This document shows positions 48,230 to 60,139 of a DNA stretch of 64,000 nt, one piece after another. Source of the DNA: Tragulus kanchil. Its lineage: Eukaryota > Chordata > Mammalia > Artiodactyla > Tragulidae. The stretch covers positions 40,943,501 through 41,007,500 of the forward strand of contig JAIOJX010000002.1 of assembly GCA_022376925.1 (NCBI GenBank), read 5' to 3'. The notes under the pieces were generated by a model. It saw only the letters and a list, made by a program, of their open reading frames with translations, was not told the origin of the DNA and searched no databases. The first letter of the stretch is position 1; the number at the start of each line of letters is the position of its first letter. Made by a program: the position numbers and the translations under genes.

Positions 48230-48422
48230 AAAGCCATGGTTTAAATCCTGGACTGACTTGTGATAATCACCTGTGAGGTCTTGTCCAATTTTACCTCCTG
48301 AAATTTCTATCTATTCACCAACAAAATGAGAACCTTCTTAAGTTGTGAATCTTCAGTGAGGTCCAAGTAAAATTAAAATGCTTGCAGAAACCACTGGCAT
48401 GTAAGTATTCAATAAATAATCA
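48230..48422 (+). mobile_element. MIR old SINE
   Basis: TGGTTTAAATCCTGGACTGA, CTTGTCCAATTTTACCTCCT, CAACAAAATGAGAACCTTCT and GCATGTAAGTATTCAATAAA reproduce the usual MIR order through to its CTCAATAAATG-like end. The copy at about 47100-47264 is cut off by the junction of duplication 16. Confidence 0.7.
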
Positions 48423-49689
48423 TGTGATGGATAGTTAGTATCACAAGAAGATACCAGTACCTTCTGATATAGATATAGCAGAAAGAAAGGAGAAATGAAT
48501 ACTGTGTGCTTCTGCTGGCCCTCTTCTTCCCTCCCCCAACCATGGGTGAGGAGAGAGGTCATTCTGTCAAATGTGATTTCTGCAACTTCCCTTCCACACG
48601 CCCCTTCAGAGTGAAGAACTCCTGTTTTCAGAAAGCACTAAATTGTAAAGACGTTTAGAATTAAAGGGAAAAGAGGGTGGGCATGTAGCCAGTTGAGGCA
48701 ACTTCCTCAGATACTGGGAAGAAATGGAGGCTGATACTTTCATCCCAGAGACCACCCACCACACGTCTTGAGCATGTGCAGCAGGTGCAAAGCCCTCACA
48801 AGGGATGTTCTGTGGATTGATTTCAAACACTCAAGAACCTAGGCTCTGCCCCAGAAAAGGCCTTCTGGCCAAAGTTGGCCCAGGAGTGGGCAGAAACCAC
48901 CTCCAACTTGGTGGAGATGTGGTAGAGTGCCACCTGTGGTGACCACCCTGGACCAAAGCTCCAGGGGCTCAGTCCCTTTCAGATGACCTCGGGGAGTTGA
49001 GCCAGAAAATGGCAGTATTTCAGGTAAAATGATGACATGAATTCCTGACAGCAGATGAGCAGCATAGGGAGCTCAGAGCATGTGGCACTAGAGACAGAGG
49101 TGAAGGTGAAGGTGGAGGACCTCCACTCCCACAGTGGAAGTAAGGCTGACTTTGGCCGGAGCAGATTTTCTTTCCTCCCAACCCACCTTCAGGCCCTGGG
49201 GACTCGTGCAGCCTCAGTTACAAGAACAAATTCACTCCCATCAAGTGGTATAGACTCTAAACAAATCATTCTATGTCCTCTTGCAAACTAAAGGAAAAAA
49301 TAGGAACGAACTGGCCCTTTTTCGGTGGCTCTTGCAAACACAAGACTCAAACCCATAGTCTCCTGCAGTTTTTAGCAATGAAGGCAAGCTTTTGCAAATA
49401 AATTAGACTATCTGAAGTAGTAAAGGGAAGTTAGAAGACCACAAAAAGATGGTTGCCAGGGAAATTCCTGGTCAGAGGAAGGTGTTGGGGCAGAACTCAC
49501 ATGCACTGCCTGTGAGCACAGGGGAGATGCTGACTGCTTTCTCAGTAGGAGGACAAACTTGGGGCTGGTTTCACACTAGATCTGGAGGGTCTGTCCTGTG
49601 GCCAGCGCTCATGCAAAGCCACAGATGCCAATGGACACAAATCGCTCTCTAAGTAGCTGGCATCATCTGAAGTAGGTACAGAGAGAACA
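48423..49689. other. Unique stretch, no gene or repeat recognised
   Basis: Balanced composition. Open frames up to 78 codons without a domain. Confidence 0.45.
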
Positions 49690-49902
49690 CATGTATGCTC
49701 AGTTGCTTCATCGTCCCTGACTCTTTGTAGCCCCATGGACTGTAGCCCTCCAGGCTCCTCTGTCCATGGGATTTCCCAGTCAAGCTCACTGGAGTGGGCT
49801 GTCATTTGCTCCTCCAGAGGATCTTCCCAACCCAAGGATCAAACCCAAGTCTCCTGCATTGGTAGGCAGATTCTTACCACTGACCAACCTGGGAAACCCT
49901 AC
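49690..49902 (-). mobile_element. Bov-tA SINE, minus strand
   Basis: ATGCTCAGTTGCTTCATCGT, CCATGGACTGTAGCCCTCCA, GGGCTGTCATTTGCTCCTCC, GGATCAAACCCAAGTCTCCT and CCACTGACCAACCTGGGAAA. Nearly full length, diverged. Confidence 0.92.
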
Positions 49903-50766
49903 AAAGAGAACAGAATAATCTTCAAAAATGTGTGCAGGCAAAATTGGCACATGGAGAGCATCACTGGTGTCCCCCTAGAGGAGGTGCCTGTGGTGGGAGG
50001 ACGAGTCGATCTGATCCTGAGTGTGGCAGTGTCATGGGACTGTCATGGGAGCAAGTCAGGCAGGAGAGACAGAGATCGAAACAATCCCTTGAGACTGTAA
50101 CAGATGGCATTGGCGAGCCCTCCTGTTTGCCTGGGGCAGCCCCCAAGTCCTGTCCTCTAACTATGAATAACAGTGTTTAGAGTGACAACACCGCCTATCA
50201 TCCACTCAAGAGGAAAGGGGAGGCTATGCCATAATTATGCTGACGCAACAGGTACCAGCCATGGCTTTCAAGGAAAACTATAGTCAGTGGTCATCAGTAG
50301 ATTTTTCTTTAATTAGGCACTTGTCCAATGGGGGAGATTTTAGGAGGGCAGTGCTAGGACCAGATATCTGGGGAGAAGGGCAAGACCTAGACAAGAAAGC
50401 TTGAGAACAGGCAACCAGCAGCTTAGAAGTAAAGCCAGCGAGACGTGGTACCTGGCCGGGTGCTGCAGATGAAGGGGTCCAGTGAGTGCCTGTCTCAGCA
50501 GAGAGTGGGTAGGGACACACTGGCCCGGGTGGGGCCACGGAGAAAGAACAGCTCCAGTGAGAAATGCTGAGTTCCAGGCAGCCTTGGGTCAGATGAGTCT
50601 GCCGTGATTTAAAGGGAAATACGGCCAGCAGGGCTGGGATGTCCTGTGTACACTTTAAATTCAGTGGAGAAATTAAGAACAAATAGAGATGAGGGGGAAA
50701 CCTAGAAGCATATTGGAACTAGTTGAACCAAATGAAAATGCTGATAGCCATAGTCTTTAAGGACTC
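49903..50766. other. Unique stretch, no gene recognised
   Basis: The 132-codon minus-strand open frame (50284-50682) shows no domain and no clear splice context. Confidence 0.4.
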
Positions 50767-50780
50767 AGAAAAGAAAAGCA

Positions 50781-51091
50781 GGGTTTCCCCTGGTGGTCCA
50801 GTGGGTAAGGACACTGCCTTGCAGTGCAAGGGGCGCTGGTTCGATCCCTGGCCTGGGAAGATCCCAAATGCCGCGGAGCGGCTGGACCCATGTGTCCAAT
50901 TACCGAGCCGGAGCTCTGGAGTGCGTGCGCCCAGAGCCGGCGCTCTGCGACGACAGATGCCACCGCGATGTGAGGCCCACAGGAGCCAAAGAACAAAGAC
51001 AGATGAAAATAGAGAAATTAAAGGCCAATAGAAGTGGCCCGCCAGTTCCCCTCCCTCCCCAACCCGACCCCCACCCAAAATAAAAAAAAAA
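50781..51091 (+). mobile_element. Young tRNA-headed SINE, CpG-rich
   Basis: Head TGGTGGTCCAGTGGGTAAGG with B box GGTTCGATCCC intact. Body GCCGCGGAGCGGCTGGACCC, CCGAGCCGGAGCTCTGG, CGGCGCTCTGCGACGACAG. The pyrimidine run and A-rich tail are complete. Retained CpGs point to recent activity. Target site AGAAAAGAAAAGCA at 50767-50780 and AGAAAAGAGAAGCA at 51092-51105. Open frames of 100-140 codons through it are spurious. Confidence 0.92.
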
Positions 51092-51105
51092 AGAAAAGAG
51101 AAGCA

Positions 51106-53587
51106 AAATGGTTCACCGTGTGCATCGCCCAGATTAACCCCCAAGCTCCACAGAGTTTACTTTCTTCATAAAGTAAAAGCCCTACTTTCTAACTGGATTT
51201 GAATGTACATTTTTAGGACATGATTTGGAGCACCATGTTTGTAAGATGGAATTGGAGGAAAGTGATGGAACTATTGATTCCCAATTATCTGTTGACATTT
51301 TCACTCGAAAAGAGCCTGCATTTAAAAAATCAACGTCCAACCATTTCACCTTTGCAGTGTTTCTTCCTTCCTGGCAAATGTCCACATAGCCATGCCTTTC
51401 ACTCATCATGTGAATCTAGGTACATGTCATCACATATCTAAATTTTCTTTCAAAGGCAGCCTTTTCCTTTCTCAGATTTTTGGTAGGCAGGATTTTCTCA
51501 GCTTTCAGGAGAGCCAACAAAGAAGCAACTGCAACAAAGAGTCTGCCACCTAGGTGGTTGTGTCTGCTGTTATTCTGGCAACACACAAGCCCTAGGTATC
51601 AGAGCAGCTTTGGGCCTGAACTTATATCCTGTAATTTTTAAAATATTGAAAAACAGCTGATGGAAGGCCCTTGACCAATGTTTTTATGAAATATTTGGAG
51701 TTTTAGCTCACAAACAAGTCAGAGTGAACAACAAAAATGGAAATAAAACCCCAAAGACTGTTATATGTTAGTGCCAGACAAACATCCCCAGGAATAGTGC
51801 CAATGGTGTGTATTTATGTTTTAAATACACATTTTTAACTACATGAGGATATCTGAATATGTGGTTATACAAAGAGAAAAACACGCAGGAACTCCAGGAG
51901 GCATCCTTCATGTCAAACCCTATGTAAGTGGTGCCCCACTGTGTGTGATGGGTGATAGTGAAGAAATATACAATTATTCCAAGGTTTATTACCAAAGAAA
52001 ATGTGTTTATTTGTAAATTGTCTGGGAAACTTAAAAAAAAAGAAACTAGTGACATAAAATGTTTCAATCACAGCAGAGTAAGGAAAAGCATCACCTCAGC
52101 ACTTCGTCTCCCTTCATTCTGGAGATCGAGTCTGACACATGGTATTACCAGCCCTTCCAGCTTCCATACTCAGGGGTGGGAGCAGGCAGGAGGGTGACTG
52201 GAGATGGGAAGAAATGATGAACCTGACAGAGAAGCTGGGCTTGCTCCTGCTTCAGGAAAGATTCTGGACTTTCTGAACTTCTACGGGGTCTCTGTGAGAT
52301 TACAGATGCTCCCCAAGCAGAAGGGCATTCATTAGTTGACAAAGCAAAGTTTTAGGTCTTGTTTTGCATGCAGCCAGGTGGTTCAGGCCCTTGTCTGGAA
52401 GCAAGGAAGGAGTAGCAAGTGTTATACTGAATGCTATTATTTTTCATATATTTTTAGATTGAAGAAGAGCTGTTTTACAAACATGTGTTAGTTTCAGATT
52501 CCTAACTGCATGAGGAGGTTGAGAGCTTGGTTGTTTGGAGGAAAATATGTGAGCGTCTTTCAAACCCTGGGGAAGGGTCTGGCATACCTGCTGTTGAGCA
52601 GGACATGCCTTGACTCGACTCTGAGACCACAATCTAATGTGGCTTGTCTTTGCCGGCAGGCTCTGTGGTAGGCAGGACAATGCCCCTCAAGGACGCTCAC
52701 ATCCTCCCCCCTGGACCAGGCTTCAATGGCAGAGACTTTGCAAGTGTGGTTCAGGCAAACAGCTGGAGGTGGGAAACTATCCTGCATTATTTGCTGGTTC
52801 TGATCTGATCAGGAGATTCTGGCCACTGGAAATGAAATGCGGGACAGCAGCCTGGCACCTTGCCAGTCCTTAGCTCTGCGCTGCTGTGTTTGGAGGCAGT
52901 GAGGTGGGGCCAAAGCCAAGGTGTGGGGGCATCTCTGGGAGCTGAGAGGGCAAGGAGACCTTGTTCCCAGGAGCGTCTGGAGGGATCAAGGTCCTGGCAG
53001 CCTCTTTACTCTGCCCCCTAGAACCGCAAGTAGATATGTTTGTGCTGCACTATAGCTCCTATAGTTCCTGTTTGCAGGAATCACCCAGGCCAGCCCCAGG
53101 ACATGATCCCAGAAACCCCTTCCTGCTTCCCCATCCCCACAGAGAAGATACTAACAGCCATTCTGAGGTGACACCCCCCACCTCAGACTCGACATCTAGA
53201 GAGAAGCCCCTGGGGATTCTGCCTCATCCACCGAGTTGTGACCTTGAGTGAATGCCTGCACACAGGTGCATTAACTCCACAGTGTCCACGGGATGCCACC
53301 CACCTCAGGACACTGGTATGAGACACTGAAGGCCCTCCAGGAAGCTCTCAGGCCATGTAACCAATGACGTTTAAGAAGGACTGTCGTTCTGTCAACATTG
53401 TCTGACATTATGCATTAACTTTAGATCACTTCAGCTGTGGCTCCCCTTGTCTTAGGGTCAGTAAAGAAAATCACCACCTTGCACTGGAACCACCACCAAC
53501 ACAAAACACAGAGGAATAAGGGGAGTAACTGATGAGACTCTCGGTCTCCAGAACAGCCTTTGGGGTGAGATGCTCTTGTTACCACTG
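51106..53587. other. Unique 2.5 kb stretch; possible old LTR or DNA-repeat fragment
   Basis: No gene recognised. Bases about 52662-52870 (GTGGTAGGCAGGACAATGCC, AGAGACTTTGCAAGTGTGGT, AACTATCCTGCATTATTTGC) resemble an old mammalian interspersed repeat that I know by sequence order, but whose family name I cannot give with certainty. Confidence 0.35.
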
Positions 53588-54039
53588 CAGGAGGGTCCAG
53601 TAGCCTGCTGGCGGTCTCACAGCGTCTCAGGGACAAAGTCAGGTCTGGGCTGTCTGCCTCTAACGCAAGAATGTTATTCTCCCTTCACCTGGACTCCAGC
53701 CTCACGATAATGTCGGTGGAGGCACATCAACATGTGATGTTTTATTATGCAGGGAAATGGAGAAATAGATCCGTATTCCCACTGCTTCCCTTCCCATCTG
53801 ATCTGTGCACCTCCTCAGGTTGCTATGGAGATCAATGGGTCTATGAAGGGGCAATGCCTCTGCAAGAAATAAAGCACTGCTGCCATCCTTCAAATATTCA
53901 GATTCTTTTATGACATTTAGAAAATGTTTCCATAAAAAATGTAAAATTCTACCCCTAAAAATCTCCCTAGCTAATTAACTCATTTGGCTAGAACATACTC
54001 TTACTACCTTAGCACGCACACACACACATATGAAAACAG

Positions 54040-54245
54040 CTAAGTGTACATCAGTTAATATGCATGAAGTGTTTCTTATAGGGCCAGGCTCTGTGTGGGA
54101 GGCTTTAGGTACATTATTTCATTACATCATTACAATAAACCCAAGTGATACTGGGGGCAGGGGGTTGTTTTTAATTATTTCTATCCCGAAGATTAAAGAA
54201 GTGAGATTTAAAGTTCAGAAAATTCTTCCAAATCACACACATTGA
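54040..54245 (+). mobile_element. MIR-like old SINE
   Basis: GAAGTGTTTCTTATAGGGCC, AGGCTCTGTGTGGGAGGC, TAGGTACATTATTTCATTAC, AATAAACCCAAGTGATACTG and TTCTTCCAAATCACACAC follow the MIR order. A duplicate lies at about 55217-55420. Confidence 0.65.
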
Positions 54246-55216
54246 GTTAAAGGTGAGACTTCGACACCTGCAGTCTGAATTTATAAACTTATAAATCCAA
54301 AGCCGAATCATGATATAGGCTTAGATTTATAAGCTTTATCTTCATATAAATCACTTACTGTTTAATTGCAACTTTAAGCTCTATCCTAGAAAAGATGTTG
54401 TATATATAATTACCATTGGTCCCAAGGGACCTGGCAAGATATTTTAAGCAGATAATTACGATTAATTAATCCTGTGGTGACTCGCAGTCAGAGCACGTAT
54501 TCCAGTGCGATGTGTTGCGTGCATTTATTGCAAATGCTAGCATTAATTGTCCTTGTCCTGGTTGTAATGTGTGAAGTTGGGAAAGCTGGGACTGGAAACA
54601 CCAGCTTCAATGTGGCAACATGAAGTCGTGCTCCTACAATAGTCCTCCTGGAAACTGTCTAAGAGAACCAAGACAGAGGAAAACAGAACTGGAAACTCCT
54701 TTAAAAATAGTCAAGGAAAGAGAGGTAAAGTAAAAACTAGTGGAGATGAACCTGGAAACTGTCTCAGGAGGGTCCAGTAGCCTGCTGGCGGTCTCACAGC
54801 GTCTCAGGGACAAAGTCAGGTCTGGGCTGTCTGCCTCTAACGCAAGAATGTTATTCTCCCTTCACCTGGACTCCAGCCTCACGATAATGTCGGTGGAGGC
54901 ACATCAACATGTGATGTTTTATTATGCAGGGAAATGGAGAAATAGATCCGTATTCCCACTGCTTCCCTTCCCATCTGATCTGTGCACCTCCTCAGGTTGC
55001 TATGGAGATCAATGGGTCTATGAAGGGGCAATGCCTCTGCAAGAAATAAAGCACTGCTGCCATCCTTCAAATATTCAGATTCTTTTATGACATTTAGAAA
55101 ATGTTTCCATAAAAAATGTAAAATTCTACCCCTAAAAATCTCCCTAGCTAATTAACTCATTTGGCTAGAACATACTCTTACTACCTTAGCACGCACACAC
55201 ACACATATGAAAACAG

Positions 55217-55420
55217 CTAAGTGTACATCAGTTAATATGCATGAAGTGTTTCTTATAGGGCCAGGCTCTGTGTGGGAGGCTTTAGGTACATTATTTCATT
55301 ACATCATTACAATAAACCCAAGTGATACTGGGGCAGGGGTTGTTTTTAATTATTTCTATCCCGAAGATTAAAGAAGTGAGATTTAAAGTTCAGAAAATTC
55401 TTCCAAATCACACACATTGA
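55217..55420 (+). mobile_element. MIR-like old SINE (duplicate)
   Basis: Duplicate of 54040-54245. Confidence 0.65.
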
Positions 55421-55968
55421 GTTAAAGGTGAGACTTCGACACCTGCAGTCTGAATTTATAAACTTATAAATCCAAAGCCGAATCATGATATAGGCTTAGA
55501 TTTATAAGCTTTATCTTCATATAAATCACTTACTGTTTAATTGCAACTTTAAGCTCTATCCTAGAAAAGATGTTGTATATATAATTACCATTGGTCCCAA
55601 GGGACCTGGCAAGATATTTTAAGCAGATAATTACGATTAATTAATCCTGTGGTGACTCGCAGTCAGAGCACGTATTCCAGTGCGATGTGTTGCGTGCATT
55701 TATTGCAAATGCTAGCATTAATTGTCCTTGTCCTGGTTGTAATGTGTGAAGTTGGGAAAGCTGGGACTGGAAACACCAGCTTCAATGTGGCAACATGAAG
55801 TCGTGCTCCTACAATAGTCCTCCTGGAAACTGTCTAAGAGAACCAAGACAGAGGAAAACAGAACTGGATAATCAATCTTCAGTGAAAATCAAGAGACTTA
55901 ATTAAGAGACAGGGATCATGAAATACAAGGAAAGAGAGGTAAAAAGTAAAAACTAGTGGAGATGAACT

Positions 55969-56449
55969 AAAAGACATGTTGAGAAGTGCTGGGAGTTTCT
56001 TTAGAAGTCGCAGGACCACCCCTGAGCCTGGGAAACCATGTTTCCTGGCTCTGAGACCAGCGACCCCTCACTGTGTCAACGGCAGCATAGGTGTGGGGCT
56101 GACAAGAGCCAGGCCTCTGGTCTCTGGTGCCATCTTAACAAGCAGACAAGATGGACGAATGAGCAACTGCCAGAAAAGTCGTGATTTGAAACAACAATGT
56201 GATGGTAGAACAGGAGCGGGAGAGAGACTCTGCCACAATCAGCACTCAGGGGCCATTCTACCTGCACATGGAGAATGTGGCTGGAGGGTTCACACACACA
56301 CACACACACACACATGAAACCCGGCGGATGAAGGAGAGCACCTGTGTGCTCAGAACACACAGCTTTTCCTCTTCCAACTATGAAGTTCTTGCCAAAAAGA
56401 AATCCCCAAATAATTTTAAACAATTTGTTTAGAAACAACTGACTTTGCT
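55969..56449. other. Unique stretch with (CA)n
   Basis: No gene recognised. A (CA)n microsatellite lies at about 56290-56314; the 113- and 128-codon open frames crossing it are low-complexity chance frames. Confidence 0.5.
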
Positions 56450-56465
56450 CAAAAGTGATCAAGGC

Positions 56466-56612
56466 AGGACTTCCCTGGTGGTCCAGTGGATAAGACTCTG
56501 TGCTTTCAAGCAGAGGGTATGGGCTTGATCCCTGATAGGGAAACTAAGATCTCACGTGTCACATGACATAGCCAAAAAAAATAACCATACTTCAATAAAA
56601 TAATTTTTTTTT
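56466..56612 (+). mobile_element. CHR-type tRNA SINE, first of a SINE pair
   Basis: AGGACTTCCCTGGTGGTCCA head, GGGCTTGATCCCTGATAGGG, AACTAAGATCTCACGTGTCA, then an A-rich tail that ends in a T-run. Flanked by AAAAGTGATCAAGGC at 56451-56465 and 56614-56628. Confidence 0.8.
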
Positions 56613-56629
56613 CAAAAGTGATCAAGGCT

Positions 56630-56950
56630 GGGCTTCCCCTGGTGGTCCAGTGGGTAAGGACACCGCCTTGCAGTGCAAGGAGCGCCGGTTCGATCCCTGG
56701 CCTGGGAAGATCCCACGTGCCGCAGAGCGGCTGGACCGATGTGTCCAATTACCGAGCCGGAGCTCTGGAGCGCATGCGCCCAGAGCCGGCGCTCTGCGAC
56801 GAAGGATGCCACCGCGATGGGAGGCCCACACGGGCCAAAGAACAAAGACGGATGAAAATGGAGGAATGGAAGACCAATAGAAGTGGCCCGCCCACTCCCC
56901 TCCCTCCCCAACCCAACCCCCGCCCAAAATAAATAAAATAATAATAAAAA
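56630..56950 (+). mobile_element. Young tRNA-headed SINE, second of a SINE pair
   Basis: The best-preserved copy in the window: A-box-like TGGTCCAGTGG, B-box GGTTCGATCCC, CGGAGCTCTGGAGCGCATGC, CGGCGCTCTGCGACGA, GGGAGGCCCACACGGGCC, pyrimidine run, then AAATAAATAAAATAATAAT tail. The 16-base target site AAAAGTGATCAAGGCT is perfect at 56614-56629 and 56951-56966. CpGs are mostly intact, indicating a young insertion. Confidence 0.95.
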
Positions 56951-56966
56951 AAAAGTGATCAAGGCT

Positions 56967-59173
56967 ATAGAAAGGAATAAACACAGAAATATTCTACAAG
57001 AAATAAAGGCATCTTATAAACAAAGTGTCCAGGACTACACCACCACAACAAAAATGTTACCAAGGAGCTGACGAAAATTTCAACCAAATATAGTGCCATG
57101 AATAAAAATAGAAAGAAAGGAAGGAAGAAAATAAAATATAGCCTCTGTAAAACAGGATCAAAAAACAGAAGTAAAAGATCTGAGAGTGCTATCGAGATTT
57201 AACAAAAGAGATGAAACAGAATCAACAAACATGAAAGAAAACAATTAAAATCATTATGGCAATGAAGACCAAATTAGTTTAAAGAAGAGCAAAAGTTACA
57301 GAAACTGGCAGGGGAGGAAAGAGAGAAGCAAGCAAATGAAATGGAAACACGTTACATGGGACATGGAAGTTAGGACAGTGAAAATGGAAGGTCAGGGAGC
57401 TCCAAAAACACTTGGCTTCATGAAAGCCATGAGAAATACCATAAAAATGGTCAATTCAACTCTTTCAGAACTTTGTAAATGAACCAACAGTTTGCAACAA
57501 TCCAGAACATTTCTTTAAAAAAATGAATATTGGTAAGAACGTGAATTGTGACGTTTATTCCCATCGACCTCTCCTCAGTTCTGTTTGAGCCCTGAACACA
57601 CCAGCCCTCATGGTGAAAGCCAGCAGCCTTCCTCAGCTCCACATCCATTCTTCAAAGCTGGACCACCTCAGAGCAACGCCCACAGAGTCCTCGGGGAAAG
57701 GATCACGGTCCAAGGATTTCAGGCACTGCCAGGCAGTGCAAGCGCAAAGAAGGAATTAAAAACAAACATGCAGGCTGAAACTGCCCAGGGAGCCTTGTTC
57801 CTGCAAGTTATTCTTCAGCAAACTCTCAGAGAATGAACCTCGGCCAACCAATTAGTGAATTAAATTATTATGGCAAAATTCCAGCGTTGAGAATCAAGGA
57901 CGTGAATTGTTTGACCAAAGCCTGAAATACATATGTTGACTATAGTTACAGGGAAAAAATGTAGAATGTATAAGGCTTGCCAATGCAGAAATATTATAAA
58001 ATTGCTAAAATTGGAAAGAGAAAGAATGTAGGAGTTTCTAGGCAACTCTGGTTTTCTCTATTTTTAAAACTAGCTGATTGACAGACATACAGTTGAATAC
58101 TGCTAAGCCATATGGTAGCAGTATAGGTATATTTGAAGTTACAAAGATAAACAAAAGAAAATAGTATAATCAGTTAAATACATTTGGTGGAAAAGAGAGG
58201 AGAAAGTAATTGTACCAAGGTATATAATCCTCTTTCTTAATTCCTAATTTTCAAGATACTATATTATATAGACAATCATTCAACTCAGAACTTGATCTGA
58301 ATGGGAGGTTTTTTGTAATCTCTTCTGCCCTTTGTGATCATACACCATTGACATTCTCAGTTCTGGGTGCTGGCCTGTGATGCATGGGCAAGCACTCATA
58401 CCATCACTCTAAAGCTCTAAAAATCCGAGGTTTTGCTGAAGGAAGATTTCTATAAACCCCAGTATTGTATAGAGTAGAGAACAAATAAGTATTACCTAAA
58501 GAGTTTTAACAGCATCTTTAAGAGTTGTGATCGTCTTAGCTAACCATTAGGGCATGGAGTCATATAGAGCAGAATTTTAAGGAGGAAATTCAGTGAGCCA
58601 GACAGATGTAAAGTTTATTTTAAAATCTATGAAAATAGAAGCCATAGTACAACGCATGAGCTAAGAAATGATAGTGAACATGTGTACTGTAAATAAATAA
58701 ATGTAAATGGGTTAAGCTCATATGCTAAAAGAATAAAAATTAGAATTTAAGGTAAATCTAACTTAAGTGGTAGGTAAGCAATATCTATCAAACAGAGAAC
58801 ATTCAAATTCAAACATTCAAAACGTTCCAGACAAATGAAGGTAAACAAAACTATAGGTATTGTAACCTTAATAAAATAAGTGACTGAATTCAGAATTGTA
58901 AGTAAGTAAATAAGTATCTGTTACATAGGCACTTTACAGTGACATTGAACTCCTTTTATTTTTATGTCTAGTCAGTGAATTCAGGTTAGGTCTTGTTGTA
59001 AAGTCTCAGCAAACTGGGGGCTCCCGTGGGTACCACCCAGGTGTGTGCTCCCCAGAGAAGGCAGCTGCATCTCAGACACCCTAAGAGAAAGAGACCAGGA
59101 CATCAGCCAAAGGTGTGAGAGCAAAACTCTCCCCTGGCTGACCCACTGGGGTCAGTAGCTCAAAACCACTATG
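56967..59173. other. A-rich, probably old L1-derived DNA; no gene
   Basis: The plus strand is strongly A-rich. Stretches near 58690-58750 (AAATGTAAATGGGTTAAGCT) and 58860-58900 resemble L1 ORF2 sense sequence, but frames are destroyed. The remainder, including 57000-57400, is A-rich and not assignable with confidence. Confidence 0.4.
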
Positions 59174-59475
59174 TGTGACGGGAAAGGACAATGTGTAACC
59201 TTAAATACTCAAAGCTTTAAAATTTTCATATGGAATTAAAATAAGCTCCAGCTGAAAAATTAAAAAATGTAACAACAAAACAAATATAAGGAAAGCAAAA
59301 TGAGAGATCATACAAGTGCAAATACTTTTTACTTCAAGATCATTATAGACAGGGTAGAACTAAAAATACTAATGCTCGCGAGTTAACTGTGATAAATAAT
59401 GACATATACAAATGTTTGCCACCCAGTGGAGAAAAAAAAATTAAATATTTTAAAATAAGAAGTATCATGATGGAA

Positions 59476-59715
59476 GGCTTCCCTGGTGGTCCAGAGGGTA
59501 GAGAGTTCACCTTGCAGTGCTAGGGGCACCGGTTCGATCCCTGGCCTGGGAGGATCCCACGTACCATGGAGCAGCTGGACCGGTGTGTCCAATTACAAGC
59601 CAGCACTCTGGAATACATGTGCCCAGAGCCACTGCTCTGCAAAGACAGGCCACTGCAATGGGAGGCCCACACAGGCCAAAGAATGAAAAAAAAGGATGAA
59701 AATAAATATAAAAAT
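59476..59715 (+). mobile_element. tRNA-headed SINE of the young family, older copy
   Basis: GGCTTCCCTGGTGGTCCAGA head, GGTTCGATCCCTGGCCTGGG, ATGGAGCAGCTGGACCGG and GGGAGGCCCACACAGGCC. CpGs are partly decayed and the 3' tail is atypical because another insertion lies directly after it. Confidence 0.85.
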
Positions 59716-59730
59716 AAAAGAGGCATGAAG

Positions 59731-59841
59731 AGCCTGGAGGGGTGGGATGGGGGGTATATACACATGACTAATCTGGGATCAGACATATCTGTAAATAACA
59801 AAACTCTGTATAAGTAAAAAGTAAAATAAAAGTTTAAAAAA

Positions 59842-59891
<50 letters not shown>
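59731..59891 (+). mobile_element. Short retrotransposed 3' fragment with (TA)/(CA) tail
   Basis: A ~160-bp insert is flanked by perfect AAAAGAGGCATGAAG repeats (59716-59730 and 59892-59906), a target-site duplication. It begins AGCCTGGAGGGGTGGGATGG, which suggests a 5'-truncated L1 3' end, and finishes in an A/T run plus (CA)n at 59854-59888. The source family is not certain. Confidence 0.75.
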
Positions 59892-59892
<1 letters not shown>

Positions 59893-60139
59893 AAAGAGGC
59901 ATGAAGGGGGAAAATATTTTTTTAAATCCTAAAAAAAGAGAGAGAAATATTATGATGGGGATAGTATGACAACCCTTCAGATTAAAAGAATTCCAAGAGG
60001 TTATTTTGATCGGTTTTATGAAAATAAATGTGACAGCCTGTATGAGCTGGGTAAGGATGGTGAAAGGAGGAGAGAGACGCAGACACTGTTCTGAGAGCTG
60101 CCCCTCCCCTCCAGCAACCTCACCCTGCTTCTAAATGGC

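Larger units (their letters stand above)
46143..48394. repeat. ~1.13 kb direct duplication no. 16 (46143-47264 / 47273-48394)
   Basis: Offset 1130. The junction CCAAAGTGATTGTTGGGG (47262-47279) looks like the sequence upstream of the first copy (CCAAAGTGTCC ... ACTGATTGGGG) with ~16 bases removed. Contains MIR-like and MER2-like elements. Confidence 0.93.
53588..55968. repeat. ~1.18 kb direct duplication no. 17 (53588-54751 / 54765-55968)
   Basis: Offset about 1175-1177. After the shared GAACTGGA (54687-54693), the first copy has a shortened version of what follows the second copy: CAAGGAAAGAGAGGTAAAGT at about 54713 against CAAGGAAAGAGAGGTAAAAA at 55928. So here the filler mimics the downstream flank. 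G-run differences occur near 54155/55330. Contains a MIR-like element. Confidence 0.9.

Noticed and set aside
56640..56705. tRNA gene suggested by A and B boxes
   Set aside because: It is the head of a SINE; there is no complete cloverleaf or acceptor stem, and the body and A-rich tail follow.
56612..56984. Overlapping open frames of 76-120 codons on both strands
   Set aside because: They translate the young SINE. Similar peptides appear at every copy (for example 50719-51144, 63110-63457), as expected from a repeat.
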